DNA of 33,783 bases from Alphaproteobacteria bacterium (GTDB lineage Bacteria > Pseudomonadota > Alphaproteobacteria > RUG11792): the NCBI GenBank assembly GCA_017471265.1, contig JAFUUW010000027.1, positions 1-33,783 on the forward strand. The letters are read 5' to 3'. Positions 1 through 13,939 of the stretch are shown piece after piece. The first letter of the stretch is position 1. Every line of letters starts with the position of its first letter. The position numbers and the translations under genes are program-made. A model generated the notes under the pieces. That model had not been told where the DNA came from, did not search any database, and saw only the letters and a list, made by a program, of their open reading frames with translations.

Positions 1-58
1 GACTGCCGCTCGGCAAATCAGGTGCTTTTCTTCGCCCCTTTTGGAAAAAAACAATAAT
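1..58 (+). repeat. Palindromic MITE-like repeat, copy A (right half only)
   Basis: The window opens inside a copy of a dispersed repeat that recurs at 15079-15246 (reverse), 23846-23924 (truncated, reverse), 24511-24676 and 33624-33783. Visible here are the inner arm, the conserved GGCAAATCAG block, and the terminal part CCCCTTTTGGAAAAAAA followed by CAATAATT. The left half is missing because the window starts here. Confidence 0.8.
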
Positions 59-418
59 TCGTGACTGCTCGAGCTTTTGGGGTCAAACTGGAGACTTAGT
101 CATTCCGTCTGCCTTCGGAGGAAATACTATCAACTTTGCTCAGACTTTGTGGTTTATACCGCCTCAATATAATATTGTTATGTGCCTTTATTTTCATCGT
201 TTATACCTTCACACTAAATATAAATGTAGCAAAAAGCTTTGTTTTGTAGCGTGTATTAAAAACGTTGCAAATTGCGTTCAAAAAAGTTTTTGCCGAGCAA
301 ATGAAATCAAACTAAATGGCAAGAAGGGGCTGCTCTGCAAGATTTTGCCTCGCAACCTATGCGAGAAACAGGCTATAGCCCCCTCATCTCGATTGCAAAA
401 TGTTAAAATACAGGTCGG
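59..418. other. Intergenic region upstream of rlmN, no recognised gene
   Basis: An open frame crosses 147-443, but it overlaps the rlmN start, is rich in Cys and Lys with no recognisable domain, and has no good ribosome binding site, so I do not call it. The only structure I see is a possible three-helix RNA fold at 326-382, listed separately. Confidence 0.5.
326..382 (+). ncRNA. Possible three-way-junction RNA fold upstream of rlmN
   Basis: A perfect 6-bp outer stem (GGGGCT 326-331 with AGCCCC 377-382) encloses two hairpins: GCAA/TTGC (337-348) and CTCGCA/TGCGAG (349-365, loop ACCTA). Together they would make a compact three-way junction about 37 nt before the rlmN start. I do not recognise it as a known riboswitch, SRP RNA or ribozyme. 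It could be a leader element, a small RNA, or chance. The fold is read by eye only. Confidence 0.25.
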
Positions 419-1483
419 ATGCGGCGGTATTGGCGACTGGTGAAACACGGGATTTTAAGTTATACTCAGTCTGAGCTAGAGGGTGTGTTTTCAGAGCTCG
501 GCTTGCCGCGATTCCGAGCTGCCCAGGTGTTTACCTGGGTTTTTCGTTTCGGTAAGACCTCATTCTTTGAAATGACGAACATAGGTAAAGCATTGCAGGA
601 AAAGCTTGACCAAATGTTCCATATATACAGACCTGAGGTAGCCAGAGTTTCTCGCTCGCGGGATGGTACGGTCAAATTTCTTCTGGAGCTTGCAGACAAA
701 AACACCATCGAGACGGTTTTCATTCCCGAAACTCACAGGAATACCATATGTGTGTCGTCGCAGGTAGGCTGCTCTGTCGGGTGTAAATTCTGCAACACCG
801 GATACGGTGGCTTCATACGTAACCTTTCTGCCGAGGAGATAATCTCGCAATTTCTGGCAGTGAAAGGTTACCTGCATTTGTGGACGCCTGGCGCAGATCG
901 ACTGTCGAATGTGGTTTTTATGGGAATGGGCGAGCCGCTGTTCAACTATGACAACGTGAGCCGGGCGATACAAAATTTGATGTGGGACGAAAGGGAGGGG
1001 CTGTCGCGCAGAAGAATTACGCTTTCGACATCCGGGATTGCGCCGGTGCTTGAGCGCGTGGCGCGAGACTTGCCGTGCCGATTGGCAGTGTCTTTACATG
1101 CTCCAAATGACGAACTACGCACTCGCATAATGCCGATAAACCAAACATACGACATATCAAGCATTATGAAAGCGTGTAAGTTGTATTCGGAACATCATAA
1201 GTTTTTGAAAATCACGTTTGAGTACCTGTTGCTACGGGATATAAACGACACGGATATTTGCGCGCGAGAGCTTGTGGCTCTGCTCTCTGGCGTCAATGCG
1301 AAGGTTAACTTGCTGCAATTCAATAGTTGGAATGGGTGTACATTCAAGCCATCGCAGCGAACCATACGTTTTGCAAAAATTCTGCAAAATGCTGGGCTTG
1401 AAGCACCAATACGTACGCGTCGCGGTGAAGATATAATGGCTGCCTGCGGACAGCTCAGAACGGAAAATGCAAAGAAGCAATAA
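419..1483 (+). CDS. rlmN: 23S rRNA/tRNA adenine C2-methyltransferase RlmN
   Basis: A radical SAM enzyme that methylates C2 of A2503 in 23S rRNA and A37 in some tRNAs, improving decoding accuracy. The 354-residue length is usual for the family. The [4Fe-4S]/SAM motif CxxxCxxC is at Cys118, Cys122 and Cys125. The first catalytic Cys lies in the CVSSQVGC segment (Cys111) and the second, which forms the enzyme-RNA adduct, in RGEDIMAACGQL (Cys343). The SAM-contacting GMGEP motif is present. I keep the ATG at 419, preceded by AGGTCGG; a GTG at 440 is an alternative. It stands just before tRNA-Trp and the secE–nusG operon, with which it may be co-transcribed. Confidence 0.95.
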   Translation: MRRYWRLVKHGILSYTQSELEGVFSELGLPRFRAAQVFTWVFRFGKTSFFEMTNIGKALQEKLDQMFHIYRPEVARVSRSRDGTVKFLLELADKNTIETVFIPETHRNTICVSSQVGCSVGCKFCNTGYGGFIRNLSAEEIISQFLAVKGYLHLWTPGADRLSNVVFMGMGEPLFNYDNVSRAIQNLMWDEREGLSRRRITLSTSGIAPVLERVARDLPCRLAVSLHAPNDELRTRIMPINQTYDISSIMKACKLYSEHHKFLKITFEYLLLRDINDTDICARELVALLSGVNAKVNLLQFNSWNGCTFKPSQRTIRFAKILQNAGLEAPIRTRRGEDIMAACGQLRTENAKKQ

Positions 1484-1560
1484 CATCTCCTCAGTTCAAT
1501 TTCCAAAATTTCCTCTAGCCTCTGGCTTGGAGTATGTGGTACGATGGGGCAGATGGTTGT

Positions 1561-1636
1561 AGGAGTGTAGCTCAACTGGTAGAGTTCTGGTCTCCAAAAC
1601 CAGCGGTTGGGGGTTCGAGTCCCTCCGCTCCTGCCA
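1561..1636 (+). tRNA. trnW: tRNA-Trp (CCA anticodon)
   Basis: A complete 76-nt cloverleaf. The acceptor arm AGGAGTG pairs with CGCTCCT (one G-U pair), the anticodon stem CTGGT/ACCAG holds the loop CTCCAAA with anticodon CCA, and the T-arm carries GGTTCGAGTCC. The discriminator is G and the 3' CCA is encoded. Its place directly before secE is the classic bacterial arrangement. A CCA anticodon, together with TGA as a terminal stop in several genes here, fits the standard code in which UGA is not Trp. Confidence 0.97.
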
Positions 1637-1660
1637 GTACGTTTTGCGAGTGAGATGGTT

Positions 1661-1864
1661 ATGAATTCGAAGTCTGCTATCGGGAGGTTTTTCTCCTTCA
1701 TTGGAGACGTCAGATCTGAAATGGATAGGGTAACTTGGCCATCTCGGGGAGAGGTTGTTGTAACAACCATAGTTGTTTTCTTGATTGCCTTGATTGCCTC
1801 GCTGTTTTTCGCTCTGGTCGATACCGCGTGGTATAGGATCATCCACGCAATAATCGGGGGATGA
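1661..1864 (+). CDS. secE: Preprotein translocase subunit SecE
   Basis: A small essential subunit of the SecYEG channel in the inner membrane. The 67-residue protein has the single-TM form found in many alphaproteobacteria. The amphipathic segment with the conserved core MDRVTWPSR is followed by one hydrophobic TM helix (about residues 32-54) and a short polar tail. I place the start at ATG 1661 (GTGAG upstream); ATG 1655 is equally possible. A longer frame reaching back to 1607 would overlap the tRNA and is not credible. The stop overlaps the nusG start (ATGA), so translation is probably coupled. Confidence 0.92.
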   Translation: MNSKSAIGRFFSFIGDVRSEMDRVTWPSRGEVVVTTIVVFLIALIASLFFALVDTAWYRIIHAIIGG

Positions 1865-2421
1865 TGATGATTGCTCAAGAGAAAGTTACCGCAAAAGCTC
1901 GCTGGTACATAATCCACACATATTCCGGTTCGGAAAATCGTGTTGCCCAGTTGATACGTGAGAATGCGGACAAGAAGGGAATGTCTGCAGAGATAGAGGA
2001 AGTGCTTGTGCCAACTGAAGAGGTCGTTGAAATAAAAGGTGGCAAACGTATTAACGTTGATAAGAAATATTTCCCGGGGTATGTCCTCGTTAAGATGCTC
2101 ATGAATGATGAAACGTGGCATCTGATCAAGAGTGTGCCGAGAGTGTCGGGCTTCTTGGGGACAAAAGATCGGGCAACGCCTATCAGTGAAGCTGAGGTGA
2201 AAAAAATACTTGAACAGGTCAAGGCGTCCGCGGAGGCGCCACGTAGCAATGTTTCCTATGAAGTTGGAGATCAAGTGCGTATTATCGATGGCGCATTCGC
2301 TTCGTTTTCGGGTTTTGTTGAAGAGATTGAAGATGATAAGCAGAAGCTCAAAGTTTCTGTTATGATCTTCGGTAGAGCTACTCCTGTTTCATTGGAGTAT
2401 ACTCAGGTTGAAAAAGCATAG
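1861..2421 (+). CDS. nusG: Transcription termination/antitermination factor NusG
   Basis: NusG binds the RNA polymerase clamp, stimulates elongation, and links polymerase to Rho or to the leading ribosome. The 186-residue protein shows the N-terminal NGN domain (starting ARWYIIHTYSGSENRV, with the HLIKSVPRVSGFLG segment) and a C-terminal KOW domain (VGDQVRIIDGAFASFSGFVEEI). Three consecutive ATG codons (1861, 1864, 1867) are possible starts; the G-rich stretch at 1855-1860 would suit the last of them best. It overlaps secE and is followed by rplK after 65 nt. Confidence 0.95.
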   Translation: MMMIAQEKVTAKARWYIIHTYSGSENRVAQLIRENADKKGMSAEIEEVLVPTEEVVEIKGGKRINVDKKYFPGYVLVKMLMNDETWHLIKSVPRVSGFLGTKDRATPISEAEVKKILEQVKASAEAPRSNVSYEVGDQVRIIDGAFASFSGFVEEIEDDKQKLKVSVMIFGRATPVSLEYTQVEKA

Positions 2422-2486
2422 TATCTTTTGTGGGAGATTTGGTCATTTTGGTCGAGATAACCACGAAATTTTTTGGAGAATGAAAA

Positions 2487-2921
2487 ATGGCAAAGAAAGT
2501 TGTCGGCTATATAAAACTGCAAATCCCTGCGGGGAAAGCTAACCCATCGCCTCCTATCGGGCCTGCCCTGGCTCAAAAGGGGTTAAACATTATGGAATTT
2601 TGCAAGGCGTTTAATGCAAAGACGCAGCAGATGGAGCCAGGGATGCCTATTCCTGTTGTAATTACTGCATATGCGGATAAGAGTTTCACATATGTGATGA
2701 AAACTCCACCGGTAACGTATTACATCAAAAAAGCTGCAAAGATTACAAGTGGTTCTCAGAAAACCGGGATTAGTGCTCCTGTTGCAAAAATAACAATGTC
2801 TCAGGTTGCTGAGATAGCCAAGCAGAAGATGCCTGACTTGAATGCGAATACCGTGGAAGCGGCAAGTCAGATGATTATCGGTTCGGCGCGCTCGATGGGC
2901 GTCGAAGTTGTGGAGGGCTGA
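2487..2921 (+). CDS. rplK: 50S ribosomal protein L11
   Basis: L11 sits at the GTPase-associated centre of the large subunit with L10/L12 and is needed for the stringent response to stalled ribosomes. The 144-residue length is standard. The N-terminal proline-rich signature ([20 protein letters not shown]) and the C-terminal rRNA-binding domain with the ARSMGVEV ending are intact. A GGAG motif precedes the ATG. It ends 3 nt before rplA, forming the usual L11 operon. Confidence 0.97.
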   Translation: MAKKVVGYIKLQIPAGKANPSPPIGPALAQKGLNIMEFCKAFNAKTQQMEPGMPIPVVITAYADKSFTYVMKTPPVTYYIKKAAKITSGSQKTGISAPVAKITMSQVAEIAKQKMPDLNANTVEAASQMIIGSARSMGVEVVEG

Positions 2922-2924
2922 CGT

Positions 2925-3413
2925 ATGGCAAATATGGGGAAACGTCTCAAAAATGCCAGGAAGGATTTAAATCTGGAAAAGATTTATTCCTTGAATGAGG
3001 CGATTGAACTCGTTAAAAAGTCGGCTACAGCAAAGTTCGATGAGACTATTGACGTCTGCGTTATGCTGGGTATCGATGGCTCGAAACAGGATCAAGCTGT
3101 CAGAAATGTTGTTACTCTTCCAAACGGAACGGGGAAAACGTATCGTGTCGCTGTGTTTGCAAAAGATCAGAAAGCTGAAGAGGCAAAGAAAGCTGGTGCG
3201 GATATAGTCGGTGCTGAGGATTTGCTGGAGATGGTGCAGAAGGGTGATATGCCTTTCGATCGTTGCATAGCTACCCCAGATATGATGGCGCTTGTCGGAC
3301 GCGTCGGAAAGATACTGGGGCCTAAGGGGCTTATGCCAAACCCAAAGTTGGGCACCGTTACTATGGACGTTGCAACTGCCGTGAAAAATGTCAAAGGTGG
3401 TCAGGTTGAGTAG
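2925..3413 (+). CDS. rplA: 50S ribosomal protein L1, truncated by in-frame TAG
   Basis: L1 forms the mobile L1 stalk at the ribosomal E site and, in E. coli, represses its own operon by binding the mRNA. The protein begins normally, with the usual L1 motifs ([39 protein letters not shown]) through [14 protein letters not shown] at 3411-3413 then stops the frame after 162 residues. Translation of the same frame beyond the TAG continues with perfect L1 sequence to a TGA at 3606-3608. At this position E. coli L1 has Tyr (GQVRYR), so one base change from TAC/TAT explains it. The missing tail is part of rRNA-binding domain I. This may be a real mutation, a base error, or a suppressed codon. Confidence 0.9.
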   Translation: MANMGKRLKNARKDLNLEKIYSLNEAIELVKKSATAKFDETIDVCVMLGIDGSKQDQAVRNVVTLPNGTGKTYRVAVFAKDQKAEEAKKAGADIVGAEDLLEMVQKGDMPFDRCIATPDMMALVGRVGKILGPKGLMPNPKLGTVTMDVATAVKNVKGGQVE

Positions 3414-3608
3414 CGCTCTGAGAAGGCTGGAATAATTCACGTCGGCGCGGGAAAGGCTAGTTTCAAGAACGATGCTTTGGCTGAAAATATCCGGGCATTG
3501 ATAGATGCTATAGTAAAATCCAAACCTGTTGGAGCAAAAGGGCAATATCTCAAAAAGATGGTTCTGAGCTCAACAATGGGGGTCGGTGTGATGTTTACTT
3601 TGGATTGA
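3414..3608 (+). pseudogene. rplA: Remainder of rplA beyond the TAG codon
   Basis: The 64 codons after the TAG stay in the same frame and encode the normal L1 C-terminus: [17 protein letters not shown], then the [13 protein letters not shown] segment, ending [12 protein letters not shown]. No second frameshift or stop is present, so decay, if real, is very recent. I see no ribosome binding site for a separate start. Full-length product would be 227 residues, the normal L1 length. Confidence 0.85.
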
Positions 3609-3664
3609 GAAATTTGCGGGATTTTGTTGAATATGGAATTTCGCAAAAGCACGTCTGGCAAAAA

Positions 3665-3745
3665 CTGGACGTTGTCGAAGACTGCAGGTTTCGGAGACGA
3701 TATAATGAACGATGTGTCGCCTGCAATAGACAGAAGTAGTTTTTA
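3665..3745 (+). promoter_or_regulatory. L10-type ribosomal protein leader
   Basis: The 176-nt spacer before rplJ contains GAAGACTGCAGG (3677-3688) and later CCTGCAATAGACAGAAG (3720-3736). GCAGG pairs with CCTGC, and the flanking GAAGAC and TAGACAG internal loop is the hallmark of the L10 leader, to which the L10-L12 complex binds to repress rplJL translation. Boundaries are approximate. Confidence 0.7.
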
Positions 3746-3784
3746 TGCTCCTTCTGTGTGGTTTGTGTGAGTGGAGATGAAAGT

Positions 3785-4288
3785 ATGTTAAGACCAGAAA
3801 AGGAGGCTTTCGTTTCGCGCATTCGTGAGGAGTTGGTGAACTCTTCAATAGTTGTTGCTGTGAGCAGGGCTCCGGGAATAACCGTTGAGGAAATAACAAA
3901 GCTTCGCAAGGATATGCATAAGGCTGAGGCGAACCTCAAAATTCTTAAGAATACATTAGCTCGCATAGCAATAAAGGATTCTGCTTTGGATTCGATCGGG
4001 GAATTCCTCGAAGGTTCAACTGGTTTAGCGTATTCAAGCAACCCTGTTGGACTTGCCAAGGCTCTTTCGAAGTTTGCAAAAGATACCGAGAAGTTGACTG
4101 TCTTGGGTGGAGTTATGGATGGAAAGGCAATAGGGGCTGACACGGTTGATGCCCTGGCGTCGCTTCCATCTGTTGATGAACTTCGCGCGAAGATTGTCGG
4201 TCTTCTCACAGCTGCTGCTTCGAAGATTGTTCGTACAATCAAAGAGCCTTCTGCCAGAATTGCACGAGTTATTGCTGCAAAAAGTTAA
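3785..4288 (+). CDS. rplJ: 50S ribosomal protein L10
   Basis: L10 anchors the L7/L12 dimers to the ribosomal stalk base. The 167-residue protein begins MLRPEKEAFVSRIREEL and keeps the family segments VSRAPGITVEEITKLRKDMHKA and the KNTLARIAIKD loop, ending in the C-terminal helix that binds L12 dimers. The ATG at 3785 is preceded by GGAGATGAAAGT; an upstream extension from 3758 has no support. Expression is probably controlled through the L10 leader just upstream. rplL follows after 34 nt. Confidence 0.95.
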   Translation: MLRPEKEAFVSRIREELVNSSIVVAVSRAPGITVEEITKLRKDMHKAEANLKILKNTLARIAIKDSALDSIGEFLEGSTGLAYSSNPVGLAKALSKFAKDTEKLTVLGGVMDGKAIGADTVDALASLPSVDELRAKIVGLLTAAASKIVRTIKEPSARIARVIAAKS

Positions 4289-4322
4289 TGTTGGTGTTTA
4301 GTTTTTACAAAGGAGTATAAGA

Positions 4323-4703
4323 ATGGCTGATTTGAACAACATCGTTGAAGAATTGTCGAGCTTGAGCGTTCTTGAAGCCGCTGAGCTTTCCAAAATGTTG
4401 GAAGAAAAGTGGGGCGTTAGTGCTGCTGCTGCCGTCGCAGTCGCTGCGGGCGGTGTTGCTGGTGGAGCTGCCGCTGCTGCCGAGGAGAAAACCGAGTTTG
4501 ATGTCGAATTGACCGATGGTGGAACTGAGAAAATCAAAGTGATTAAGGAAATCAGAGCTATCGTCCCAGATCTCGGACTGAAAGAAGCAAAGGAACTCGT
4601 TGAAGGTGCCCCAAAGATCGTTAAGTCTGGTGTGTCCAAGGATGATGCAGAAAAATTCAAAAAACAACTGGAAGCTGCAGGAGCAAAAGTTACAATCAAA
4701 TAA
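4323..4703 (+). CDS. rplL: 50S ribosomal protein L7/L12
   Basis: The multicopy stalk protein that recruits translation factors EF-Tu, EF-G and IF2. The 126 residues show an N-terminal dimerisation domain (about 1-33), an Ala/Gly-rich hinge (about 34-54), and the C-terminal domain with the factor-binding helix ([20 protein letters not shown]). A strong AAAGGAG ribosome binding site precedes the start, as expected because L12 is made in excess over L10. Confidence 0.97.
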   Translation: MADLNNIVEELSSLSVLEAAELSKMLEEKWGVSAAAAVAVAAGGVAGGAAAAAEEKTEFDVELTDGGTEKIKVIKEIRAIVPDLGLKEAKELVEGAPKIVKSGVSKDDAEKFKKQLEAAGAKVTIK

Positions 4704-4722
4704 CTTCGCTTATGCTTAGAGA

Positions 4723-4752
4723 GGGTGAGTTTATCTCATCCTTTGCTTTTTG
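4723..4752 (+). terminator. rplL–rpoB attenuator hairpin
   Basis: GGGTGAG (4723-4729) pairs with CTCATCC (4735-4741) around a TTTAT loop (7 bp, one G-U), followed by TTTGCTTTTTGG. A weak terminator between rplL and rpoB is a known way to make less RNA polymerase than ribosomal protein. The stem is short and the T run interrupted, so read-through is expected. Confidence 0.65.
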
Positions 4753-4782
4753 GTAGAGTGTTTTTTGAAAGGGTTTTAGCAT

Positions 4783-8960
<4,178 letters not shown>

Positions 8961-8972
8961 GAGCTGGTAAAT

Positions 8973-11900
8973 ATGGATTTTAAAAAAAATCGTTCTCTTG
9001 TGAACAAGCCTGATAATCTGGATTTCGACGCTTTGCGGATATCCATTGCCAGTCCGGACGAGATACGTTCCTGGTCTTATGGTGAAGTGAAAAAGCCTGA
9101 GACCATCAACTACCGTACCTTCAAGCCAGAGCGCGATGGTCTGTTTTGTGCTCGTATATTTGGACCCATCCGAGACTATGAATGCAGCTGCGGTCGATAC
9201 AAACGTATGAAGTACAAAGGTGTCGTCTGCGAAAAGTGCGGTGTTGAGGTTACGCTCAGCCGTGTGCGCCGTGAGCGTATGGGACACATCGAATTAGCAG
9301 CACCTGTTGTGCATGTCTGGTTTATGAAGTCCATACCAAGCCGTATATCTATGATTTTGGACAAGGGCATAAAAGAACTCGAAAAGATATTGTATTTCGA
9401 AAAATATGTCGTTTTGGAACCTGGATTTAGCCACTTCAAACCTCTGGAAACAATATCGGAGGAGGAATACCAGGACGCCATAGACCAATACGGTGAAGGC
9501 TCCTTCACTGCAAGCATTGGAGCTGACGCGATCAAAGAGATGCTAGCGGCTGTCAATTTGCAGGAAGAAATCGACAAACTCAAAGCCGAGCTTGAAGCTG
9601 GTGTAGTTGATATTCGGAAAAAGAAGATAGTCAAGCGTCTCAAGATACTCCAGGCATTTATTGACACCGGTGTCAAACCTGAGTACCTGGTTCTTACGGT
9701 TCTTCCTGTTATACCGCCTGAACTTCGTCCTCTCGTCCCACTCGATGGAGGAAGGTTTGCTACGAGCGATCTGAACGACCTGTACCGCCGTGTAATAAAC
9801 AGAAACAATAGGTTGAAGCGCCTCCTTGAGTTAAACGCTCCAGATATCATCATTCGAAATGAAAAAAGAATGCTGCAGGAAGCCGTCGATGCTTTGTTTG
9901 ATAACAAACGCCGCGGCTCGAAGGCTATAGTCGGCGCCAACAAGCGTCCTCTGAAATCTCTTGCCGATATGCTGAAGGGAAAGCAAGGGCGTTTCAGACA
10001 GAACCTTCTTGGAAAGCGTGTCGACTACTCCGGACGTTCTGTTATTGTCGTCGGGCCTGAGCTGAAGCTTCATCAGTGTGGTCTGCCAAAAAAGATGGCT
10101 CTCGAGTTATTCCGTCCGTTTGTGTATGCAAAGCTGGAAAAATACGGTTTGGCAAGTACGCTGAAATCGGCGAAGCGGATGATAGAGCGAGACAGACCTG
10201 AAGTTTGGGATATTCTGGAAGAAGTCATCCGTGAACATCCAGTGCTTCTGAACCGCGCTCCGACATTGCACAGGTTGAGTATCCAGGCATTCGAACCAGT
10301 GTTGATAGAAGGAAAAGCTATTCAGCTTCACCCGCTGGTTTGTACTGCATTCAACGCTGACTTCGACGGAGACCAAATGGCTGTACACGTCCCACTATCT
10401 CCTGAGGCTCAACTTGAAGCTCGTATTTTGATGCTGTCGACAAATAACATTCTGAGCCCTTCAAGCGGTCGTCCTATCATCAATCCATCAAAGGACATCG
10501 TTCTTGGTGTGTATTACCTCTCAATGATTGTTGAAGGGGCAAAAGGGGAGGGCGCTGTTCTGTCTGACCTGAGTGAAATAATGTATGCCCTTGAGAGCAA
10601 GGTCGTTACCTATCACTCGAAGATAAAAACCCGCATTCCATATTACAAAGAGGATGGCTCGTGCGAATACAAAGTTGTTGAGACAACACCTGGACGGGTA
10701 ATCTTGAGTCAGGTCTTGCCTCATCACCATATGATAAAGTTCGACTGCGTCAACAAGGTTATGACATCCTCTGAAATAGGCGGACTTATTGACGAGATAT
10801 ATTTCCGCTGCGGACAGAAGGCTACGGCTATTTTTGTTGACCACCTGATGGAGGTCGGTTTCAAATATATGACGAAGGCTGGCATTTCCTATGGAAAAGA
10901 CGATCTCGTTATTCCTCCAGAGAAGAAGACGCTTGTCGCAGAGACTGAAAAGGTCGTTGGTGAATTCGAACAGCAATACCTTGACGGCTTCATAACTCAA
11001 GGTGAAAAGTACAACAAAGTCGTTGATGCGTGGGACAAGTGTGGAGACAAAGTCGCCGATGCACTTATGAAAGCTGTTGCAAAGACGGAAAAAGGGCAAC
11101 AGCCGAACTCCGTCTATATGATGGTTCACTCCAAGGCTCGTGGCTCTATGGCTCAGCTGAAGCAATCTGCGGGTATGCGTGGTTTGATGGCAAAGCCTAC
11201 AGGCGAAATCATCGAGACACCTATTGTGTCAAACTTTAAGGAAGGTCTGTCGGTTTTGGAGTACTTCATCTCCACTCACGGTAGCCGAAAAGGTTTGACC
11301 GATACTGCTCTCAAGACCGCAAACTCAGGTTACTTGACCAGACGTTTGGTCGACGTTGCCAATGACTGCGTTGTAACCGAAGAAGATTGCGGTACTTCCA
11401 AAGGTCTTTTGATGAAGCCTTTGTACGATGGTTCGAACGTCGTAATAACGTTGTCTGAGAGGATACTTGGCAGGTTCGCTGCAAGCGATATCGTTAATCC
11501 AAATGACGGGACATTGATAGTTCCAAAAGGTGGATTTATAGACGAGCACAAAGCCTCGAGCATCGTTGATGCCGGTGTCGACGAAGTGTTGGTACGCTCC
11601 CCTGTAACATGCAGTTGCAAGCATGGCGTCTGCACGAGATGTTATGGTCGCGATCTTGCTCGCGGTACTGTCGTTAGCGTTGGTGAAGCCATTGGCGTCA
11701 TCGCTGCGCAGTCAATCGGTGAGCCTGGAACGCAGCTTACTATGCGTACGTTCCACATCGGTGGTGCTGCACAGAAAAGCGCAGAGCAGTCGAGCATTGA
11801 ATCGTCGATGGACGCTCGCGTGTCATTCAAGGGACTGGCAGTTGCAAAGAACAGCTCTGGCGATACGATATCTCTCTCGAGAAAAGGCGAAATAGCATTG

Positions 11901-13088
11901 ATAGACGCCAACGGTAGAGAGCGTATGTCATACAAAGTACCTTACGGTTCGAAAATTAAGGTCGCTGCTGGCGACGCAGTCAAGGTTGGTCAAGTGTTAG
12001 CTGAGTGGGATCCATATACCACCCCGGTTGTATGCGAAGTTGGTGGATATGCGAAGTTTGTCGACCTGGTCAATGGACAGTCCTTGCGTGAGATAGTCGA
12101 CGAGACGACCGGTCTCTCAAGCAAAGTTGTCGTTGACTGGAAACAATCGGCGAGTACGGCAAACTATCGCCCTATGATTGCTCTTGTTGATGAGAATGGC
12201 AATCCTGTTATGCTGTCAAATAAAATAGAGGCTCGCTATTTCCTGTCAATCGATTCGGTTATCGGTATTGATGACGGTTCCAAGGTAGTTGCTGGAGACA
12301 TAATAGCCAGAATTCCGAAAGACGTCGTGAAAACTCGAGATATTACAGGTGGTTTGCCTCGTATCTCAGAATTGTTCGAAGCTCGTCTGCCAAAGGATCC
12401 AGCCATACTTTCCGACATTGATGGTCATATCGAATTCGGCAAAGATCACAAGACCCGCCGTCGTGTTCTCGTTGTTCCGGATGATAAAAACGCCCATAAA
12501 CCAATGGAGTATATGATCCCTAAGGGGCGTTCGATAATCGTCCACGAAGGCGACTACGTAAAGCGTGGTGATATGCTGGTCAACGGAAACATCGTTATGC
12601 AGGACGTCTTACGCATCCTCGGTATCGAGGAAATGGCTGTGTACCTCATCAACGAGGTACAACAGGTATACAGGCTGCAAGGTGTTCCAGTTAACGACAA
12701 GCATATTGAAATCATCGTCAAGCAGATGTTGCAGAAGCGCGAGATAAAAGACGCAGGCGATTCGGTATACATCATCGGGGACGAGATCGATAAGGAAGAT
12801 CTGGAAACCACAAATGCCGAGTTGCTGCGTGATGGTAAGCGTCCTATTGTTGCAACGCCTGTTCTGCAGGGTATAACCCGCGCATCCCTGCTCACAAAGT
12901 CGTTTATATCCGCCGCGTCGTTCCAAGAAACCACCAGGGTTCTGACCGAAGCTGCCATATTCGGCAAAGTGGATTACCTGCTTGGATTGAAGGAAAACGT
13001 CATAGTCGGTCGCTTGATGCCTGCAGGTACAGGTGGTGTCGTTCGCCGGTGGAAGAAGGAAGTAGCCGACGAAACTGCTGGACAGTGA
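8973..13088 (+). CDS. rpoC: RNA polymerase beta' subunit
   Basis: The largest RNA polymerase subunit, which holds the catalytic magnesium. The 1371 residues form one intact frame. The N-terminal zinc site uses Cys71, Cys73, Cys86 and Cys89 ([10 protein letters not shown]...CEKC). The absolutely conserved NADFDGD is at 461-467, with Asp463, Asp465 and Asp467 binding magnesium. The second zinc site is in [15 protein letters not shown], and the trigger-loop/bridge-helix regions (SARGS-like [45 protein letters not shown]) are present. AGGAG precedes the ATG. It is translated from the rpoB mRNA. Confidence 0.98.
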   Translation: MDFKKNRSLVNKPDNLDFDALRISIASPDEIRSWSYGEVKKPETINYRTFKPERDGLFCARIFGPIRDYECSCGRYKRMKYKGVVCEKCGVEVTLSRVRRERMGHIELAAPVVHVWFMKSIPSRISMILDKGIKELEKILYFEKYVVLEPGFSHFKPLETISEEEYQDAIDQYGEGSFTASIGADAIKEMLAAVNLQEEIDKLKAELEAGVVDIRKKKIVKRLKILQAFIDTGVKPEYLVLTVLPVIPPELRPLVPLDGGRFATSDLNDLYRRVINRNNRLKRLLELNAPDIIIRNEKRMLQEAVDALFDNKRRGSKAIVGANKRPLKSLADMLKGKQGRFRQNLLGKRVDYSGRSVIVVGPELKLHQCGLPKKMALELFRPFVYAKLEKYGLASTLKSAKRMIERDRPEVWDILEEVIREHPVLLNRAPTLHRLSIQAFEPVLIEGKAIQLHPLVCTAFNADFDGDQMAVHVPLSPEAQLEARILMLSTNNILSPSSGRPIINPSKDIVLGVYYLSMIVEGAKGEGAVLSDLSEIMYALESKVVTYHSKIKTRIPYYKEDGSCEYKVVETTPGRVILSQVLPHHHMIKFDCVNKVMTSSEIGGLIDEIYFRCGQKATAIFVDHLMEVGFKYMTKAGISYGKDDLVIPPEKKTLVAETEKVVGEFEQQYLDGFITQGEKYNKVVDAWDKCGDKVADALMKAVAKTEKGQQPNSVYMMVHSKARGSMAQLKQSAGMRGLMAKPTGEIIETPIVSNFKEGLSVLEYFISTHGSRKGLTDTALKTANSGYLTRRLVDVANDCVVTEEDCGTSKGLLMKPLYDGSNVVITLSERILGRFAASDIVNPNDGTLIVPKGGFIDEHKASSIVDAGVDEVLVRSPVTCSCKHGVCTRCYGRDLARGTVVSVGEAIGVIAAQSIGEPGTQLTMRTFHIGGAAQKSAEQSSIESSMDARVSFKGLAVAKNSSGDTISLSRKGEIALIDANGRERMSYKVPYGSKIKVAAGDAVKVGQVLAEWDPYTTPVVCEVGGYAKFVDLVNGQSLREIVDETTGLSSKVVVDWKQSASTANYRPMIALVDENGNPVMLSNKIEARYFLSIDSVIGIDDGSKVVAGDIIARIPKDVVKTRDITGGLPRISELFEARLPKDPAILSDIDGHIEFGKDHKTRRRVLVVPDDKNAHKPMEYMIPKGRSIIVHEGDYVKRGDMLVNGNIVMQDVLRILGIEEMAVYLINEVQQVYRLQGVPVNDKHIEIIVKQMLQKREIKDAGDSVYIIGDEIDKEDLETTNAELLRDGKRPIVATPVLQGITRASLLTKSFISAASFQETTRVLTEAAIFGKVDYLLGLKENVIVGRLMPAGTGGVVRRWKKEVADETAGQ

Positions 13089-13567
13089 TTATTTCAGAAG
13101 CAAGGGAGCTTCGCTGTTCCGAGTTGCCTGGGTACAGGCGAGCTCTCTGCCTGGACTATGGCAACAAACGGATTGGGGTTGCCGTATCCGATATCAATTG
13201 GACTATAGCTTCCCCCCTCAAAGTTCTTGAAAGCCATGGCGCGTATCCGTCTCTGCTCAAGCTAATCGACGATTACGATATCGGTCTTGTAATAGTCGGT
13301 ATTCCCAAGGCTCTAAATGGAGAAAGCGCAGGCTCGCAGCTGGAAAAAGTACAGAAATTTGCTGCGAAGCTGGACGTTTTGTTGACCGAGCGCGAAAGCG
13401 ATGTAAAGATAGCGTACTGGGACGAACGCCTGAGCACGGTCGCCGCGAATAGACTGCTCGCGGAAGCGGATACAACCCTGAGGCGAAAACAACAAACCAT
13501 AGACAAAGTCGCCGCCAGCTTCATACTGCAAGGCTTTCTGGATTTTACACAAACCGCAACAAGATAA
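13085..13567 (+). CDS. ruvX: YqgF/RuvX family RNase H-fold nuclease (pre-16S rRNA processing)
   Basis: A member of the YqgF family, called putative Holliday junction resolvase but shown in E. coli to process the 5' end of pre-16S rRNA. The motif [17 protein letters not shown] supplies the first catalytic Asp, [10 protein letters not shown] is the family loop, and [10 protein letters not shown] carries the next acidic residue; [13 protein letters not shown] is the usual C-terminus. I start at GTG 13085, which overlaps the rpoC TGA, suggesting coupling. Starts within the rpoC 3' end (13049) or at TTG 13124 are possible. Roughly 137-160 residues. Confidence 0.88.
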   Translation: MIISEARELRCSELPGYRRALCLDYGNKRIGVAVSDINWTIASPLKVLESHGAYPSLLKLIDDYDIGLVIVGIPKALNGESAGSQLEKVQKFAAKLDVLLTERESDVKIAYWDERLSTVAANRLLAEADTTLRRKQQTIDKVAASFILQGFLDFTQTATR

Positions 13568-13934
13568 CCTAGGCCGGCTTGATGGGGGCAAATTCTGTGG
13601 TATCGGAAAGATAGGTTAGAGATGACCGCGAAACAGCATGAGGTAAGCGAAACTGAAACAGAATGACAAAGGGGTATGTAAAAAAAGCCGTAATGTTCTG
13701 TTTTTTTACTGTATTTTAATGAAAATAGACTTTTGAGCGCGTCCTTACAAAGAGGAAGGGAGTATAAAGTACTGTATAGAATAGAAAACTTATAGATTTC
13801 CAGCAAATCGGTTATGTTTGTCAAGTATCAAAATTATATATTTTCGAAATCGATATAATATTAAAAAAAATATTGTGATATTTTTTTTATATAAAATAAG
13901 AATGTTTTACTGCAACTTATAATAAATATTGGCA
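13568..13934. other. Gene-free stretch, AT-rich at its end
   Basis: No convincing gene on either strand. The part from about 13815 to 13930 is almost pure A/T with runs of T and A and alternating TA. No binding sites are clear. A reverse open frame across this stretch runs into ruvX and has no family resemblance. Confidence 0.5.
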
Positions 13935-13939
13935 ATTGA

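Noticed and set aside
326-382. SRP RNA or hammerhead ribozyme
   Set aside because: The conserved SRP tetraloop/asymmetric loop and the hammerhead CTGANGA core are both absent.
147-443. 98-codon open frame before rlmN
   Set aside because: Overlaps the rlmN start, no good ribosome site, no recognisable domain.
1607-1660. Upstream extension of secE
   Set aside because: It would begin inside tRNA-Trp.
1195-2274. 359-codon reverse open frame over rlmN, the tRNA, secE and nusG
   Set aside because: Runs antisense through a tRNA and three real genes.
3411-3413. TAG reassigned to an amino acid genome-wide
   Set aside because: TAG is the proper terminal stop of several other genes in the window, such as nusG, rnj and potH.
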